Below are positions 26,756-35,624 of a DNA stretch of 64,000 nucleotides, piece by piece (the stretch's first letter is position 1; every line of letters begins with the position of its first letter). This DNA comes from Fischerella sp. PCC 9605 (lineage in GTDB: Bacteria; Cyanobacteriota; Cyanobacteriia; Cyanobacteriales; Nostocaceae), in assembly GCF_000517105.1 (NCBI RefSeq), contig NZ_KI912149.1, positions 901,308-965,307 on the forward strand, given 5' to 3'. Position numbers and translations under genes: made by a program. Under the pieces are notes generated by a model. It ran no database searches. It had not been told where the DNA came from and saw nothing but the letters and a program-made list of their open reading frames with translations.

Positions 26756-27238
26756 ATGATGCTCGCATTATCAATATTGCCAAATACATACTACCTGTCG
26801 CCTAATGATTGGTTAAACATCGCCTTTAGGCTATCTCTGGCGATGTTTTTTGGGGCAATAATCGGCCTAGAAAGGGAGCGGAGGCGCAAACCAGCTGGTT
26901 TGAGAACTCATATGCTCGTGAGTCTTGCTGCCGCAATGTTTGTGATTATAATTCTGCAAACAGATGTAGAACCCCGAGATTACAATGGGCTTAGCCGCGT
27001 AATTCAGGGTGTGGCAACTGGTGTAGGATTTCTTGGTGCTGGAGTAATTTTGCGCGAACCTCCGGAAGAAGAATCACAACGAGTCGAAGTCAAGGGACTC
27101 ACCTCAGCAGCAGCTATCTGGTTGGCAGCAGCTTTGGGAATGACAGCTGGATGTGGTTTGTGGCAATTAGGATTAATTGGCATCCTATTGTCTTGGTTTA
27201 TTCTTTATGTTGTGAAAATTTATGAAAGAATCTATTAG
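26756..27238 (+). CDS. MgtC/SapB-family membrane protein
   Basis: A 160-residue membrane protein with four to five helices. The family core is seen in GAIIGLERERRRKPAGLRTHM, VIQGVATGVGFLGAGVILRE and VKGLTSAAAIWLAAALGMTAG, which hold the conserved Arg/Glu and the GxGFLGAG loop of MgtC. MgtC-type proteins are linked to growth in low magnesium and to membrane-potential control through F-ATPase; the cyanobacterial homologues are not well studied. The ATG at 26756 is preferred over a GTG at 26735, with another ATG immediately after it. The short form lacks the C-terminal ACT-like domain of full MgtC. Confidence 0.88.
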   Translation: MMLALSILPNTYYLSPNDWLNIAFRLSLAMFFGAIIGLERERRRKPAGLRTHMLVSLAAAMFVIIILQTDVEPRDYNGLSRVIQGVATGVGFLGAGVILREPPEEESQRVEVKGLTSAAAIWLAAALGMTAGCGLWQLGLIGILLSWFILYVVKIYERIY

Positions 27239-27507
27239 ACCTGCGTGCTTCCGAAAAACTAATTTTGAAAACTGCGATCGCTTTTGGCTCTATCTTTATT
27301 TTTATTAATAATTAAAAAGTGCTAATACCTGATTAAAAATTTCTTCTTCTGCTTTAGCTATAATAATTTATTTCACTAAATTAACAAAATCCCAATCAGT
27401 TTCCCGATCGTTTTCAATGGTTTTGCTAGCTGCATAAAAACATTATTTCTTATTCCCCATTCCCTTTTTCATGTGTCTTGGTGTACACAGTTCATGACAG
27501 CTACTTA

Positions 27508-28287
27508 TTAATCTTCCGCACGCAATAACCAAAAGCCGCTGAAAGTCATTCCCGAGTCATCTGGCTGCACAAGTAAAAAATGTAACCCGTGACTTTGCTG
27601 CTTGCGCTGTTCGTAAACCCTAGCCGCCGCAGCCACTTCTGGATCTTCAAACGTAACAACAATCCATCTATCCACCAAACCTGCTTCTAATACCAACCCA
27701 TCCGGCGCACCAGCAACGTAACTTAACGCCACAGGACGTGCTTGTTGCAACCACCGTGCCAAGCGCATCGATTGGCGTCCCCCATAAATTACCACACCGG
27801 GAACCGGCACCGTTGACGCCAAACCCAAATTTATAGGCAACAAAAACTCTGGCATTACCAAAATGGGAATGGGAACTTCTGCAAACGCTTCCACCAAATT
27901 ACCTGCTGACAGTGTTGCAAAACGCCATTCTTCTCCCCAAAGATTTTCCGGTAATGGCGTGGGTGGTGGCTTGTCTAGTGCGATTGGATATTGCTTTTCC
28001 CGTAACCACTGCTTCAGGGCAAAAGTGCGCCGCGTAGGTTCAACATTAATACCCAAACTGCGTCCAGCTTGTTCAATTAAACCCAAAGACTGAGGACGAA
28101 ATACCTGAATTATATCCGGCAATTGCCCACCAGCAGCCAATTGCAGTTGAGAAGCAACCCAACTGGAATTTGCTTCAGACTGGGGACAGGTAGCTTCATA
28201 CTGAAAGCTGCGATCGCGATCGCAAATCAACAACTGCCATACATCTTGCTGCGGACGACGATAAAAATCAGCTTGCCAGATACGCAT
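27508..28287 (-). CDS. Tab2/Atab2-family RNA-binding protein
   Basis: A 259-residue protein starting MRIWQADFYRRPQQDVWQLL, the standard opening of Tab2/Atab2 (DUF1092). Other family marks are a central PPTPLPENLWGEEWRFATL, IPILVMPEFLLPINLGLAS, VVIYGGRQSMRLARWL, VALSYVAGAPDGLVLEAGL and the C-terminal DSGMTFSGFWLLRAE. In algae and plants this protein binds the psaB leader and is needed for photosystem I synthesis; a related role in cyanobacteria is inferred. The start is taken at 28287. The upstream 28 codons of open frame come from the CACAAAGACAC repeat and are not expected to be part of the native protein. Confidence 0.9.
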   Translation of the reverse strand: MRIWQADFYRRPQQDVWQLLICDRDRSFQYEATCPQSEANSSWVASQLQLAAGGQLPDIIQVFRPQSLGLIEQAGRSLGINVEPTRRTFALKQWLREKQYPIALDKPPPTPLPENLWGEEWRFATLSAGNLVEAFAEVPIPILVMPEFLLPINLGLASTVPVPGVVIYGGRQSMRLARWLQQARPVALSYVAGAPDGLVLEAGLVDRWIVVTFEDPEVAAAARVYEQRKQQSHGLHFLLVQPDDSGMTFSGFWLLRAED

Positions 28288-28310
28288 TTCGTTTGACCTA
28301 TATAAAAAAT

Positions 28311-28447
28311 GAACCACAAAGACACAAAGACACAAAGGGTTTCTTGGTGACTTGGAGTCTTGGTGTTTCATTCATATAAAAAAGTGAACCACAAAGACAC
28401 AAAGACACAAAGGGTTTCTTGGTGACTTGGAGTCTTGGTGGTTCATT
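28311..28447. repeat. Tandem pair of ~62-bp CACAAAGACAC repeats, period 75
   Basis: Two nearly identical copies start GAACCACAAAGACACAAAGA at 28311 and 28386, each ending GGAGTCTTGGTG then TTCATT. The unit has an inverted structure, since CACCAAG-type bases at one end complement CTTGGTG at the other. The same family supplies the first codons of the GxxExxY gene (28838-28866). Confidence 0.85.
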
Positions 28448-28452
28448 CTTTC

Positions 28453-28866
28453 TCATAGTACTAGGCGTTTGATGCCATCTTTGATCAGAGGAACATTGAA
28501 GTTAATTAGCAAGCCCAAGCGACACCTTGAAAGCTTAAGATAAGTTAAGAGTTGAGCTGTATGAACTGGTAACAAAACTTCTACAGCTTTTAGTTCAACG
28601 ATCAAACATCTGTCAACAAGCAAATCAAGTCTAAAACCAGCCTCTATATAAATGTTGTCATATACTACTGGTAGTGGAACTTGCTTTTCAACACTTAATC
28701 CCCTCTTAGTTAATTCATGCTCCAAGCACACCTCATAGACACTCTCTAGCAAACCAGGTCCTAGAGTAGAATGCACCTGAAAAGCTGCATCAACCACCTG
28801 TGCCGCTACTCGATCCAATTCCTCGGAAATAGGCTTTCTTTGTGTCTTAGTGTCTTGGTGGTTCAT
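28453..28866 (-). CDS. GxxExxY protein
   Basis: A 137-residue protein of the GxxExxY family, recognised by the motif GPGLLESVYEVCLEHEL and by RLDLLVDRCLIVELKAVE and QLLTYLKLSRCRLGLLINF. The family has a nuclease-like (PD-(D/E)xK-type) core, with candidate residues E in ESVYE, D in RLDLL and ExK in VELKA; the biochemical role is unproven. The first ten residues MNHQDTKTQR are translated from the CACCAAGACAC repeat found on both sides, so the repeat provides the start codon. The next ATG or equivalent would shorten the conserved part. It lies 6 bases downstream of glgP on the same strand. Confidence 0.88.
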   Translation of the reverse strand: MNHQDTKTQRKPISEELDRVAAQVVDAAFQVHSTLGPGLLESVYEVCLEHELTKRGLSVEKQVPLPVVYDNIYIEAGFRLDLLVDRCLIVELKAVEVLLPVHTAQLLTYLKLSRCRLGLLINFNVPLIKDGIKRLVL

Positions 28867-28872
28867 TAATTC

Positions 28873-31086
28873 TTATACCAACACTTTCGCTAAAATCGGT
28901 GGCACTTTTACAGAAATTTCTGGCACGTACACCTGAGAAACGTAGTCAGCAATCATTCTATCAGTGTTAAACAGTGGTGCATTGGTTTTAATTGAAGCCT
29001 TCATCATCTGCAACCAACCGTGGGGAATGCCGTTAGCATCTTGGTCGTAGTAGAGAGGAACTATTTCCTCTTCTAACAATTTATACAGTGATTCGGAATC
29101 AATGCGGTCTTGTAATTCCTGATCGCTGGTGTGGGCGTCTTCGCCAATTGCCCAGCCGTTGATGCCTTTACCGTTGGCGTCGGTTTTGTAGCCTTCACAC
29201 CACCAGCCATCAAGGACGCTGCAATTAATCCCGCCGTTAAAGCAAACTTTTTGTCCGCTTGTACCAGATGCTTCTAGGGGACGGCGGGGATTGTTTAACC
29301 AAACATCGACGCCTTGCACGAGTTTTTGGGCGGTGTAGATGTCGTAGTCTTCGATGAAAGCGACGCGGTTGGTAATTGCCGGATGTCTGCACCACTCCAT
29401 CAAGCGTTGAATAATCCGCTTGCCTTCTTCATCGGCGGGGTGTGCCTTGCCTGCGAAGATAATCTGTACAGGGCGATCGAGATTGCCAAAAATCCGCAAG
29501 GCGCGATCGGCGTCACGCAGCAGCAAATGACCGCGTTTGTAAGGTGAAAAACGTCTGGCAAATCCGATGGTTAGTGCTTTCGGGTTCAGCAGGAAGTCGG
29601 TAGCTTGAATTCTTTCGTACTCTTCGCCTCGTCCTTCTCTTGCTTTCTTGACTTTATAGCGGGTGTAGGCTACGAGTCTTTCTTTGAGGATTTGATGTCG
29701 CCACCACAGTTCTTGATCGGGAATGTCGTCTACTTTTTCCCACATTTTGGGATCAACTGCACGAGTTTTCCAATCTGCACCCAAATACTGATTGTACAAA
29801 TCTGCTATGAGGGGAGCAGTCCAGGTTGGTGCATGAACTCCATTGGTAATGTAACCGATGGGGACGTTGTCTTCAGATCGATTTGGATACATAACTGTCC
29901 ACATCTGGCGGGAAACTCGACCGTGCAGTTCACTGACACCGTTGGAGGTACGGCACATCCGCAGTGCTAAAACGGTCATACCGAAGGGTTCCCAAGGATC
30001 GCCGAGTCGACGTGCGCCTAATGCTAAGAATTGTTCGCGGGAAAGGCGCAGTTGCGGCCAGTAGTGGGCAAAGAAGGAGTCGATTAAATCTGGTGAGAAG
30101 ACGTCGTGACCGGCTGGGACGGGTGTGTGGGTGGTGAATACACACCGATTTCGCACATCTGCTTCGATGTCGTAGAAGGATTTGTTTGTGCGTTCAATTT
30201 CTTGCCGGGAAATTTCTAAGGTGCAGAAGGCGGCGTGTCCTTCGTTGAGGTGATAGACAGATGGTTGAATTCCTAAAGCTGTCAAAGCACGAACGCCACC
30301 AATTCCCAAAACGACTTCTTGGGCGATGCGGGTTTCTTGGTTCCCACCGTAGAGGTGTCCGGTTAGCCAGCGATCGATGGGATCGTTGTCGTCGCGATCG
30401 CTATCTAAAAGATAGAGAGTTACTCGCCCCACTTGCACTCGCCAAATTTGCACTTTCACCCAGCGCTGGCGAATTTCTAGTTCGATGGTGAGTGCTTGCC
30501 CTTGTTCATTTTTGATTAATTCCAAGGGCATACGGTGGAAGGGGTTATCAACGTAGTAATCTTCTTGCCATCCGCCACGGTTCAAGCGCTGGCGGAAGTA
30601 ACCTTGGCGATACAGCAAGCCGATACCGACCATTGGTACGCCCAAATCGGATGCTGATTTGAGGTGATCGCCTGCGAGAATGCCCAAACCCCCAGAGTAG
30701 ACGGGTAGGGATTCATGGATGCCAAATTCGGCGCAGAAGTAAGCAATGGGATGTTCAGTTGAAACTTGCGGTGCTACCCGACTCACCCAAGTATCTTTTT
30801 GCGTCATGTACTCGTCAAATTCTTTGGCTAGGGCAGAAATTTGTTTGAGGTAAAAAGGGTCTTCTGCTAACTGGGTGAGGCGTTCGTAGGTTGCCGATTC
30901 TAATATTGCTACTGGATTATGTCCGCAGCGTTCCCATTCTTGGGGATCGATGGTTTGGAATAAGGCGAGGCGATCGCTTGTCCATGACCACCAGTAGTTA
31001 TAAGCCAAATCTGCCAAGCGTCGTAGCGGCAAAGGCAATTTTTCACTCAAGCGAAGCGCTGCGTTAATTGCACTGCTTTTAGTCAT
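28873..31086 (-). CDS. glgP: Alpha-glucan (glycogen) phosphorylase
   Basis: A 737-residue phosphorylase of the short, DUF3417-containing type common in bacteria and archaea. The N-terminal DUF3417 (LPLPLRRLADLAYNYWWSW) is followed by FCAEFGIHESLPVYSGGLG, AGDHLKSASDLGVP, HLNEGHAAFC, FTTHTPVPAGHD and GYITNGVHAPTW, and by the cofactor region FARRFSPYKRGHLL and RPLEASGTSGQKVCFNGG. It releases glucose 1-phosphate from glycogen with a pyridoxal phosphate cofactor and thus mobilises stored carbon, for example in the dark. Length and motifs are complete. It lies upstream of GxxExxY on the same strand with a 6-base gap. Confidence 0.95.
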   Translation of the reverse strand: MTKSSAINAALRLSEKLPLPLRRLADLAYNYWWSWTSDRLALFQTIDPQEWERCGHNPVAILESATYERLTQLAEDPFYLKQISALAKEFDEYMTQKDTWVSRVAPQVSTEHPIAYFCAEFGIHESLPVYSGGLGILAGDHLKSASDLGVPMVGIGLLYRQGYFRQRLNRGGWQEDYYVDNPFHRMPLELIKNEQGQALTIELEIRQRWVKVQIWRVQVGRVTLYLLDSDRDDNDPIDRWLTGHLYGGNQETRIAQEVVLGIGGVRALTALGIQPSVYHLNEGHAAFCTLEISRQEIERTNKSFYDIEADVRNRCVFTTHTPVPAGHDVFSPDLIDSFFAHYWPQLRLSREQFLALGARRLGDPWEPFGMTVLALRMCRTSNGVSELHGRVSRQMWTVMYPNRSEDNVPIGYITNGVHAPTWTAPLIADLYNQYLGADWKTRAVDPKMWEKVDDIPDQELWWRHQILKERLVAYTRYKVKKAREGRGEEYERIQATDFLLNPKALTIGFARRFSPYKRGHLLLRDADRALRIFGNLDRPVQIIFAGKAHPADEEGKRIIQRLMEWCRHPAITNRVAFIEDYDIYTAQKLVQGVDVWLNNPRRPLEASGTSGQKVCFNGGINCSVLDGWWCEGYKTDANGKGINGWAIGEDAHTSDQELQDRIDSESLYKLLEEEIVPLYYDQDANGIPHGWLQMMKASIKTNAPLFNTDRMIADYVSQVYVPEISVKVPPILAKVLV

Positions 31087-31495
31087 AATTATTGTTCGTT
31101 TAGTTTTGTAAGTTTACTAGTCAATAACGGCAAATAAGGCGACTATTCCAGCCTGCTTCCCGTCGCCTTGTTAATGAGTCAACCTCTGGAGATGCAGCAG
31201 TTTATTGACAAAAAACCTTAGCCAAGTCTCTGGTTTTTGGTTTTCAACATACTAACAATCATCCGTCTTTTTGTGACAATTTTGATAACTGTCTATCTCA
31301 ACTTTATTGACGTTGTTTTAAATTATTTTTTATATATTTAAGATTTATTTAACTGTTTCTAAGTTTCAGCCTAAATGATGAACTATTTAGCTTAAATAAT
31401 TTTTTAATACTATATTTATCAATTCAAATACCTTTTTTATTAAAAATCATATCACTAAATTAATTTTTGTAAAAATCAAACAATTAGAGCAAAAG
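31087..31495. other. A/T-rich intergenic stretch upstream of glgP
   Basis: It presumably holds the glgP promoter. No gene, repeat or RNA motif was recognised. Confidence 0.35.
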
Positions 31496-31518
31496 TTCCC
31501 TGATTTATAATCAGGGAA
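31496..31518 (-). terminator. Rho-independent terminator after S-formylglutathione hydrolase
   Basis: TTCCCTGATT (31496-31505) and AATCAGGGAA (31509-31518) make a perfect 10-bp stem with loop TAT. On the minus strand the stem is followed by CTTTTGC and lies 20 bases beyond the stop codon. Confidence 0.8.
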
Positions 31519-31537
31519 TGTTTTAGCTGAGAGTAAT

Positions 31538-32383
31538 TCACACTTCAATCAGGGCGATCGCATGATGGCGGATGTGATCTTCAATAAAAGAAGCGATGAA
31601 GTAATAACTGTGGTCGTAACCCTGTTGATAACGCAAAGTCAGAGGTTGATTAGCTTCCCTACAAGCTTGGTCAAATACATCAGTCAGCAATTGTTCTGCT
31701 AAAAATTTATCCGCAGTGCCTTGGTCGATGAGAATTAGACTGTGATAACCAACTTGCTTGACTAATTCACTAGCATCGTAAGCACGCCAAGCTTCTTGAT
31801 CTTCACCAAGATAACCGCTAAACGCCTTCTGACCCCAAGGACAACGCATCGGTGCAGCAATGGGTGCGAAAGCTGAAACTGATTTGTATTTTTGGGGATT
31901 TCGCATTGCACAAACCAACGCCCCATGTCCACCCATAGAATGACCGAAAATGCTTTGTTTATCTGGTAGCACTGGGAAGTTTTCGGCAATTACAGCAGGT
32001 AATTCATCAACGACATAACTATACATGCGGTAGTGCGACGCCCACGGTTCCACAGTCGCATCAACATAAAAGCCAGCACCCGTGCCAAAGTCCCAGTCGT
32101 CATCCTCACCAGGAATTCCGGTTTGGCGGGGGCTAGTATCTGGTACTACTAACATTAAGCCGTACTTTGCTGCCAAGCGTTGCGCCCCCGCCTTAGCCAT
32201 AAAGTTTTCTTCCGTGCAAGTCAAACCGGAAAGGAAATAGAGAATTGGTACTGAATCGTGACTTGCCTGTGGTGGTTGGTAGACAGCAAAGCGCATTTCA
32301 CCATTGCAGCTAGAGGAGAAATGACGATAAAAGCCGAGTTTGCCATCAAAGCATCTTGATTCTGAAATAAGATCAACAGACAT
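31538..32383 (-). CDS. fghA: S-formylglutathione hydrolase (esterase D family)
   Basis: A 281-residue alpha/beta hydrolase that splits S-formylglutathione into formate and glutathione, the second step of glutathione-dependent formaldehyde removal. The N-terminus ([17 protein letters not shown]) and the block [19 protein letters not shown] are characteristic. The nucleophile is Ser149 in [10 protein letters not shown], and the base is His in [16 protein letters not shown]; the Asp is in [28 protein letters not shown] is the usual substrate-loop signature. No formaldehyde dehydrogenase gene is nearby, so it stands alone. A clear terminator follows. Confidence 0.95.
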   Translation of the reverse strand: MSVDLISESRCFDGKLGFYRHFSSSCNGEMRFAVYQPPQASHDSVPILYFLSGLTCTEENFMAKAGAQRLAAKYGLMLVVPDTSPRQTGIPGEDDDWDFGTGAGFYVDATVEPWASHYRMYSYVVDELPAVIAENFPVLPDKQSIFGHSMGGHGALVCAMRNPQKYKSVSAFAPIAAPMRCPWGQKAFSGYLGEDQEAWRAYDASELVKQVGYHSLILIDQGTADKFLAEQLLTDVFDQACREANQPLTLRYQQGYDHSYYFIASFIEDHIRHHAIALIEV

Positions 32384-32463
32384 GGTTTATGGATTATATT
32401 CGCTAAACTTACGAGTGGAGGTGGCTTGCAGTGCAGGCTATTTACATTAGTTAAAAATTTACT

Positions 32464-33648
32464 ATGAGCCAAGAGCAACAGCATATTTTCGAGCCTAAAT
32501 ATGTTCAGGAATCATCGACATCCACACAAGATACTGAACAAAAACAACAGGAAAAAGATAAAAAAGTTTCCTATGTACACAAGACAGATCGTATAAGAGC
32601 TTGGAGTGAGTTTATTAAGTCAGTGACTCCCTATGTTTGGGCTGCTGTCATCATTATTGTAATTATTCCCTTGCTAGGTAGATTTTTAATCGCAGGTTCA
32701 TCACCTGAAGATAAAAGCATCCCTACTCAAACAAATGACAATATAGTTATTGTTGAAAAAATTCAACAACCCAAAGGTATTGAGATGGCGATCGCAACTG
32801 CTCTTGAAAATGCTAAATCTCAATCAGAGGCTTTTGCTTCTGAAAAATTAAACGAGTGGGTTGATGAATTGATGACTCGTGTTGATGATAGTTTCCTAGA
32901 TTGGTATTTTAATTACTTCAACCAAAAGAAACTAGAGTTCAGCACACCATTTGTATGGCTATCTTCAGCTGTTACTCACTGGGCAAATACAAATAATCCA
33001 TCTCCGAAACAAGCAGTTGCAGAAAAATTGACAGAGAATTTCCAAACAGAATTTGCCAAGCGTGTCCTTAGACCAAAAATTGCCCAACTTGAATTAGAAA
33101 ACCTCACTAGAGATACTATAAATTTATATGTCACACAATTGAGTAAAAATATTTCTAATATCCAAAGCAGTTACAAAATACCTCAAGGAGATTGGGAACG
33201 TTATCTAAATGATATTGCAATCACTATTAATGATACAGAAGGCAATATTTCTAATTTATCCTTAAAGGTTTTGACTGGTGGAAGCGCTTACCTACTTACT
33301 AAAGCAATGATTCCAACAGTGACAAAAGTAGGAAGCAAAATAGTTACATCCTTTGCTGGAAAAGCTGGCGCAAAAATGGCTGCAAAAACTGGTGGTGCGG
33401 TTGCTGCGAAGGTAGGTGCAGAGTTACTAGATCCAATTGTAGGAGTTGGGATTATCATCTGGGATTTATGGGATTATCATCATACAGTCGCAGTTGAAAA
33501 ACCAATTTTACGGGATGCGATTCACGATTATTTGCAGCAAGTCAAATATTCTCTGCTAGAAAACCCTGAAAATGGCATAATGACAGCAATTAATCAAGTG
33601 GAAAGTGGCATTTTAAAGTCTATTGAATCAGTAAAACAACCCGTATGA
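32464..33648 (+). CDS. Membrane protein of unknown function with Gly/Ala-rich segment
   Basis: A 394-residue protein, not recognised. A charged, Gln/Lys-rich cytosolic N-terminus (1-53) is followed by one strong membrane helix, VTPYVWAAVIIIVIIPLLG (about 57-76). Residues 90-290 are helical and polar. A Gly/Ala-rich, amphipathic stretch (FAGKAGAKMAAKTGGAVAAK, about 300-319) leads to a second hydrophobic part (LLDPIVGVGIIIWDLWDYHH). The N-terminal half has an aromatic cluster (FLDWYFNYFNQKK). The layout suggests an anchored protein with a membrane-inserting C-terminal region; similar Gly-zipper segments occur in pore-forming proteins, but nothing proves this. Confidence 0.65.
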   Translation: MSQEQQHIFEPKYVQESSTSTQDTEQKQQEKDKKVSYVHKTDRIRAWSEFIKSVTPYVWAAVIIIVIIPLLGRFLIAGSSPEDKSIPTQTNDNIVIVEKIQQPKGIEMAIATALENAKSQSEAFASEKLNEWVDELMTRVDDSFLDWYFNYFNQKKLEFSTPFVWLSSAVTHWANTNNPSPKQAVAEKLTENFQTEFAKRVLRPKIAQLELENLTRDTINLYVTQLSKNISNIQSSYKIPQGDWERYLNDIAITINDTEGNISNLSLKVLTGGSAYLLTKAMIPTVTKVGSKIVTSFAGKAGAKMAAKTGGAVAAKVGAELLDPIVGVGIIIWDLWDYHHTVAVEKPILRDAIHDYLQQVKYSLLENPENGIMTAINQVESGILKSIESVKQPV

Positions 33649-33694
33649 GTTTAATAAATAGCGAAAATATTTGTCTGTTTTAGAAAGCTATTCA

Positions 33695-33728
33695 AATCAA
33701 AATGAACAGTTTGAGAATCATTTTGATT
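33695..33728. terminator. Inverted repeat between convergent genes
   Basis: AATCAAAATGA (33695-33705) and TCATTTTGATT (33718-33728) form an 11-bp stem with a 12-base loop. There is no strong T-run, so it is only a possible bidirectional terminator. Confidence 0.45.
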
Positions 33729-33740
33729 GCTTCTCAAGCA

Positions 33741-34745
33741 TTAACTTATGAGCATCAATAATCTTTTTTTATCCATTACTGCCAGTAATACTGACACTTC
33801 TTGAGAAACTGGTTCAGTTAAATTTAATATATTTACAGCAGTATCTAACGTTTTCCCTTGTAGGATTTGATAGCCAAGTTTAAGCAAATTATCCCAAGTA
33901 ATATCGCTTTCCAAATATGCTTTAGCAATAGTAATAAGCAGGTCTTGATAATCATTACCTTCAGCTTTTGTCATCATGGTATGGGGAATTTCATAGATTT
34001 TATCAAAGCGAAAATACCAAGATTTTTGCTGATATTTGTTGACATTTGCAAACAAAATGTGCAGTTCATGCTCATCTATAGTGAGGTCGCTTTCACTGGA
34101 AATTACAAACATTGGCACTGCCGACTTATCTTTTGATCGTTCTAAAATGTCTTGACCCATATCTAAAAATAATCGCAATGCTGGAATACGAAAGCCATTA
34201 TAGCCAAAATTACCAGGGTTATCTTTATTTAACCATTCGTAATAAAAAGGCAGAGTTTCCACTAAAAAATCTACTATTTTATTAGTACCGCTTAAATAAG
34301 GAGCGAACAGCAAAGCTTTCTCTATTTCTTGCGGACGTTCTAATGCTAACCAAGCTGATAAATTTCCACCTGTAGATAATCCACCGATTATCACTTGCTC
34401 TCCGAATGTTTGTGCTGTTTGTAGCCAACACAGAGCAAAATCTTGATAAACTTCTCGCTCCATAGGTAAAGGAGGAGGATTGTCTTTATTCCAGTTTCCT
34501 GCTATTCCATGACCAGGCTGCAATGGAATTAAAACATTATAACCAGCCGCAAATAGAGCTTTTCCTAATGGTTCAAACTGATAAGGGCCAGCAGTAAATC
34601 CGTGGAAGAAAAGGCAAACTTTTCGAGTTGGATGCGGATGGAAAAAGAATTTTGAGCGGCAAGCTTCGTTTTTTATTGGTAGATTGTTCTCTAGATTGAT
34701 GGCTTGTTCAAGGATAGCAGTTGTTTTGCTGAAATAATCAGACAT
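33741..34745 (-). CDS. Alpha/beta hydrolase
   Basis: A 334-residue soluble alpha/beta-hydrolase. CLFFHGFTAGPYQFEPLG is the oxyanion-hole strand and loop, and Ser of GLSTGGNLSAWLAL is the nucleophile. An Asp in SSESDLTIDEHEL and the His in EIPHTMMTK are plausible triad partners. The fold resembles carboxylesterase/monoglyceride lipase-like proteins; the natural substrate is not evident. The C-terminal 70 residues are outside the normal fold. It is convergent with the unknown membrane protein; a long inverted repeat (33695-33728) lies between them. Confidence 0.82.
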   Translation of the reverse strand: MSDYFSKTTAILEQAINLENNLPIKNEACRSKFFFHPHPTRKVCLFFHGFTAGPYQFEPLGKALFAAGYNVLIPLQPGHGIAGNWNKDNPPPLPMEREVYQDFALCWLQTAQTFGEQVIIGGLSTGGNLSAWLALERPQEIEKALLFAPYLSGTNKIVDFLVETLPFYYEWLNKDNPGNFGYNGFRIPALRLFLDMGQDILERSKDKSAVPMFVISSESDLTIDEHELHILFANVNKYQQKSWYFRFDKIYEIPHTMMTKAEGNDYQDLLITIAKAYLESDITWDNLLKLGYQILQGKTLDTAVNILNLTEPVSQEVSVLLAVMDKKRLLMLIS

Positions 34746-34991
34746 ATTTTTATAGAAGTTAAAGTTGTTATGTTTTAAACCAAATTATGACTAAATCGAA
34801 TCTGCCATTAGATCTATAACAATAAAATTCTTTTACCAGACATGCTTGGCAACTCCGCAAAGGAGTATTTTTTGTAAGATATATAACAAAGCATTTATGA
34901 TCGACAGAAGATTAGGTAGCAATACTATTTGCCCCCATCACGTTAAACTAGGTCTGATAACAGCCGCTCTACCATTCATTATGAGGCTTTT

Positions 34992-35549
34992 ATGGCAGCT
35001 AATCTGCAACAGATTGCTTATTACTTAGATAATCTTGGTTGGGACTATCGTTTAGATGAAGAAGAAGACCGTATTATTACAGGTGTAGAAAGTGAAAACA
35101 TAGAAGATTTTTTAATCGTTGTCCAGTTGGATGAGGAGGGAAAGTTTTTTCGGCTATTTGCACCACAAGTTCTTGCAGGAGTACAAGACCATCCTTACAA
35201 AGCAGCAATTCTCCAGTCAATGCTAGCAATTTCTTGGGAAACCAAAATGCTGCAATGGGAGTATGACCCTTCCGACGGCGAAATTCGTGCTATTATCGAG
35301 TTTCCTTTAGAAGACTCAATTCTCACAGAAAAACAATTTAACCGCTGTCTGAGTGGGTTGATTCAGCTGATTGATAGTGTGGCACTCCCCCGCCTGAAAG
35401 CTGTGATGGAAACAGGTCAAGACCCAGGAAATGTAGAATTGGGTGAGAGACTTTTACTCAGCATTCAAGAACAAGCTCCCGGATTGCTAGAACTTTTGGA
35501 GAAGGCAATGGAAGCTCGTAAAAAGCGAGGAAGTTTTCCTGGTGAATGA
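34992..35549 (+). CDS. YbjN-domain protein (type III secretion chaperone-like fold)
   Basis: A 185-residue soluble acidic protein. The N-terminal 130 residues fit the YbjN family, which has a secretion-chaperone-like fold: IAYYLDNLGWDYRLDEEED, DFLIVVQLDEEGKFFRLFAP, KAAILQSMLAISWETKML and EIRAIIEFPLEDS. The C-terminal 60 residues form a helix-rich tail (LLLSIQEQAPGLLELLEKAM) and end in a basic segment. These proteins are universal in cyanobacteria; function unknown. It lies upstream of the DUF3318 gene on the same strand. Confidence 0.8.
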   Translation: MAANLQQIAYYLDNLGWDYRLDEEEDRIITGVESENIEDFLIVVQLDEEGKFFRLFAPQVLAGVQDHPYKAAILQSMLAISWETKMLQWEYDPSDGEIRAIIEFPLEDSILTEKQFNRCLSGLIQLIDSVALPRLKAVMETGQDPGNVELGERLLLSIQEQAPGLLELLEKAMEARKKRGSFPGE

Positions 35550-35624
35550 GCCGAATGGGTGGTGAAATAGCTATACTCCAAAGTGATACGCTCAATATAC
35601 TGAAGTTTTCTAGGGTTGGATCAT

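Noticed and set aside
27300-27500. Possible remnant of a small protein on the minus strand (KTIENDRETDWDFVNLV and AEEEIFNQVLALF)
   Set aside because: The two pieces are in frames broken by a stop and I could not link them to a family.
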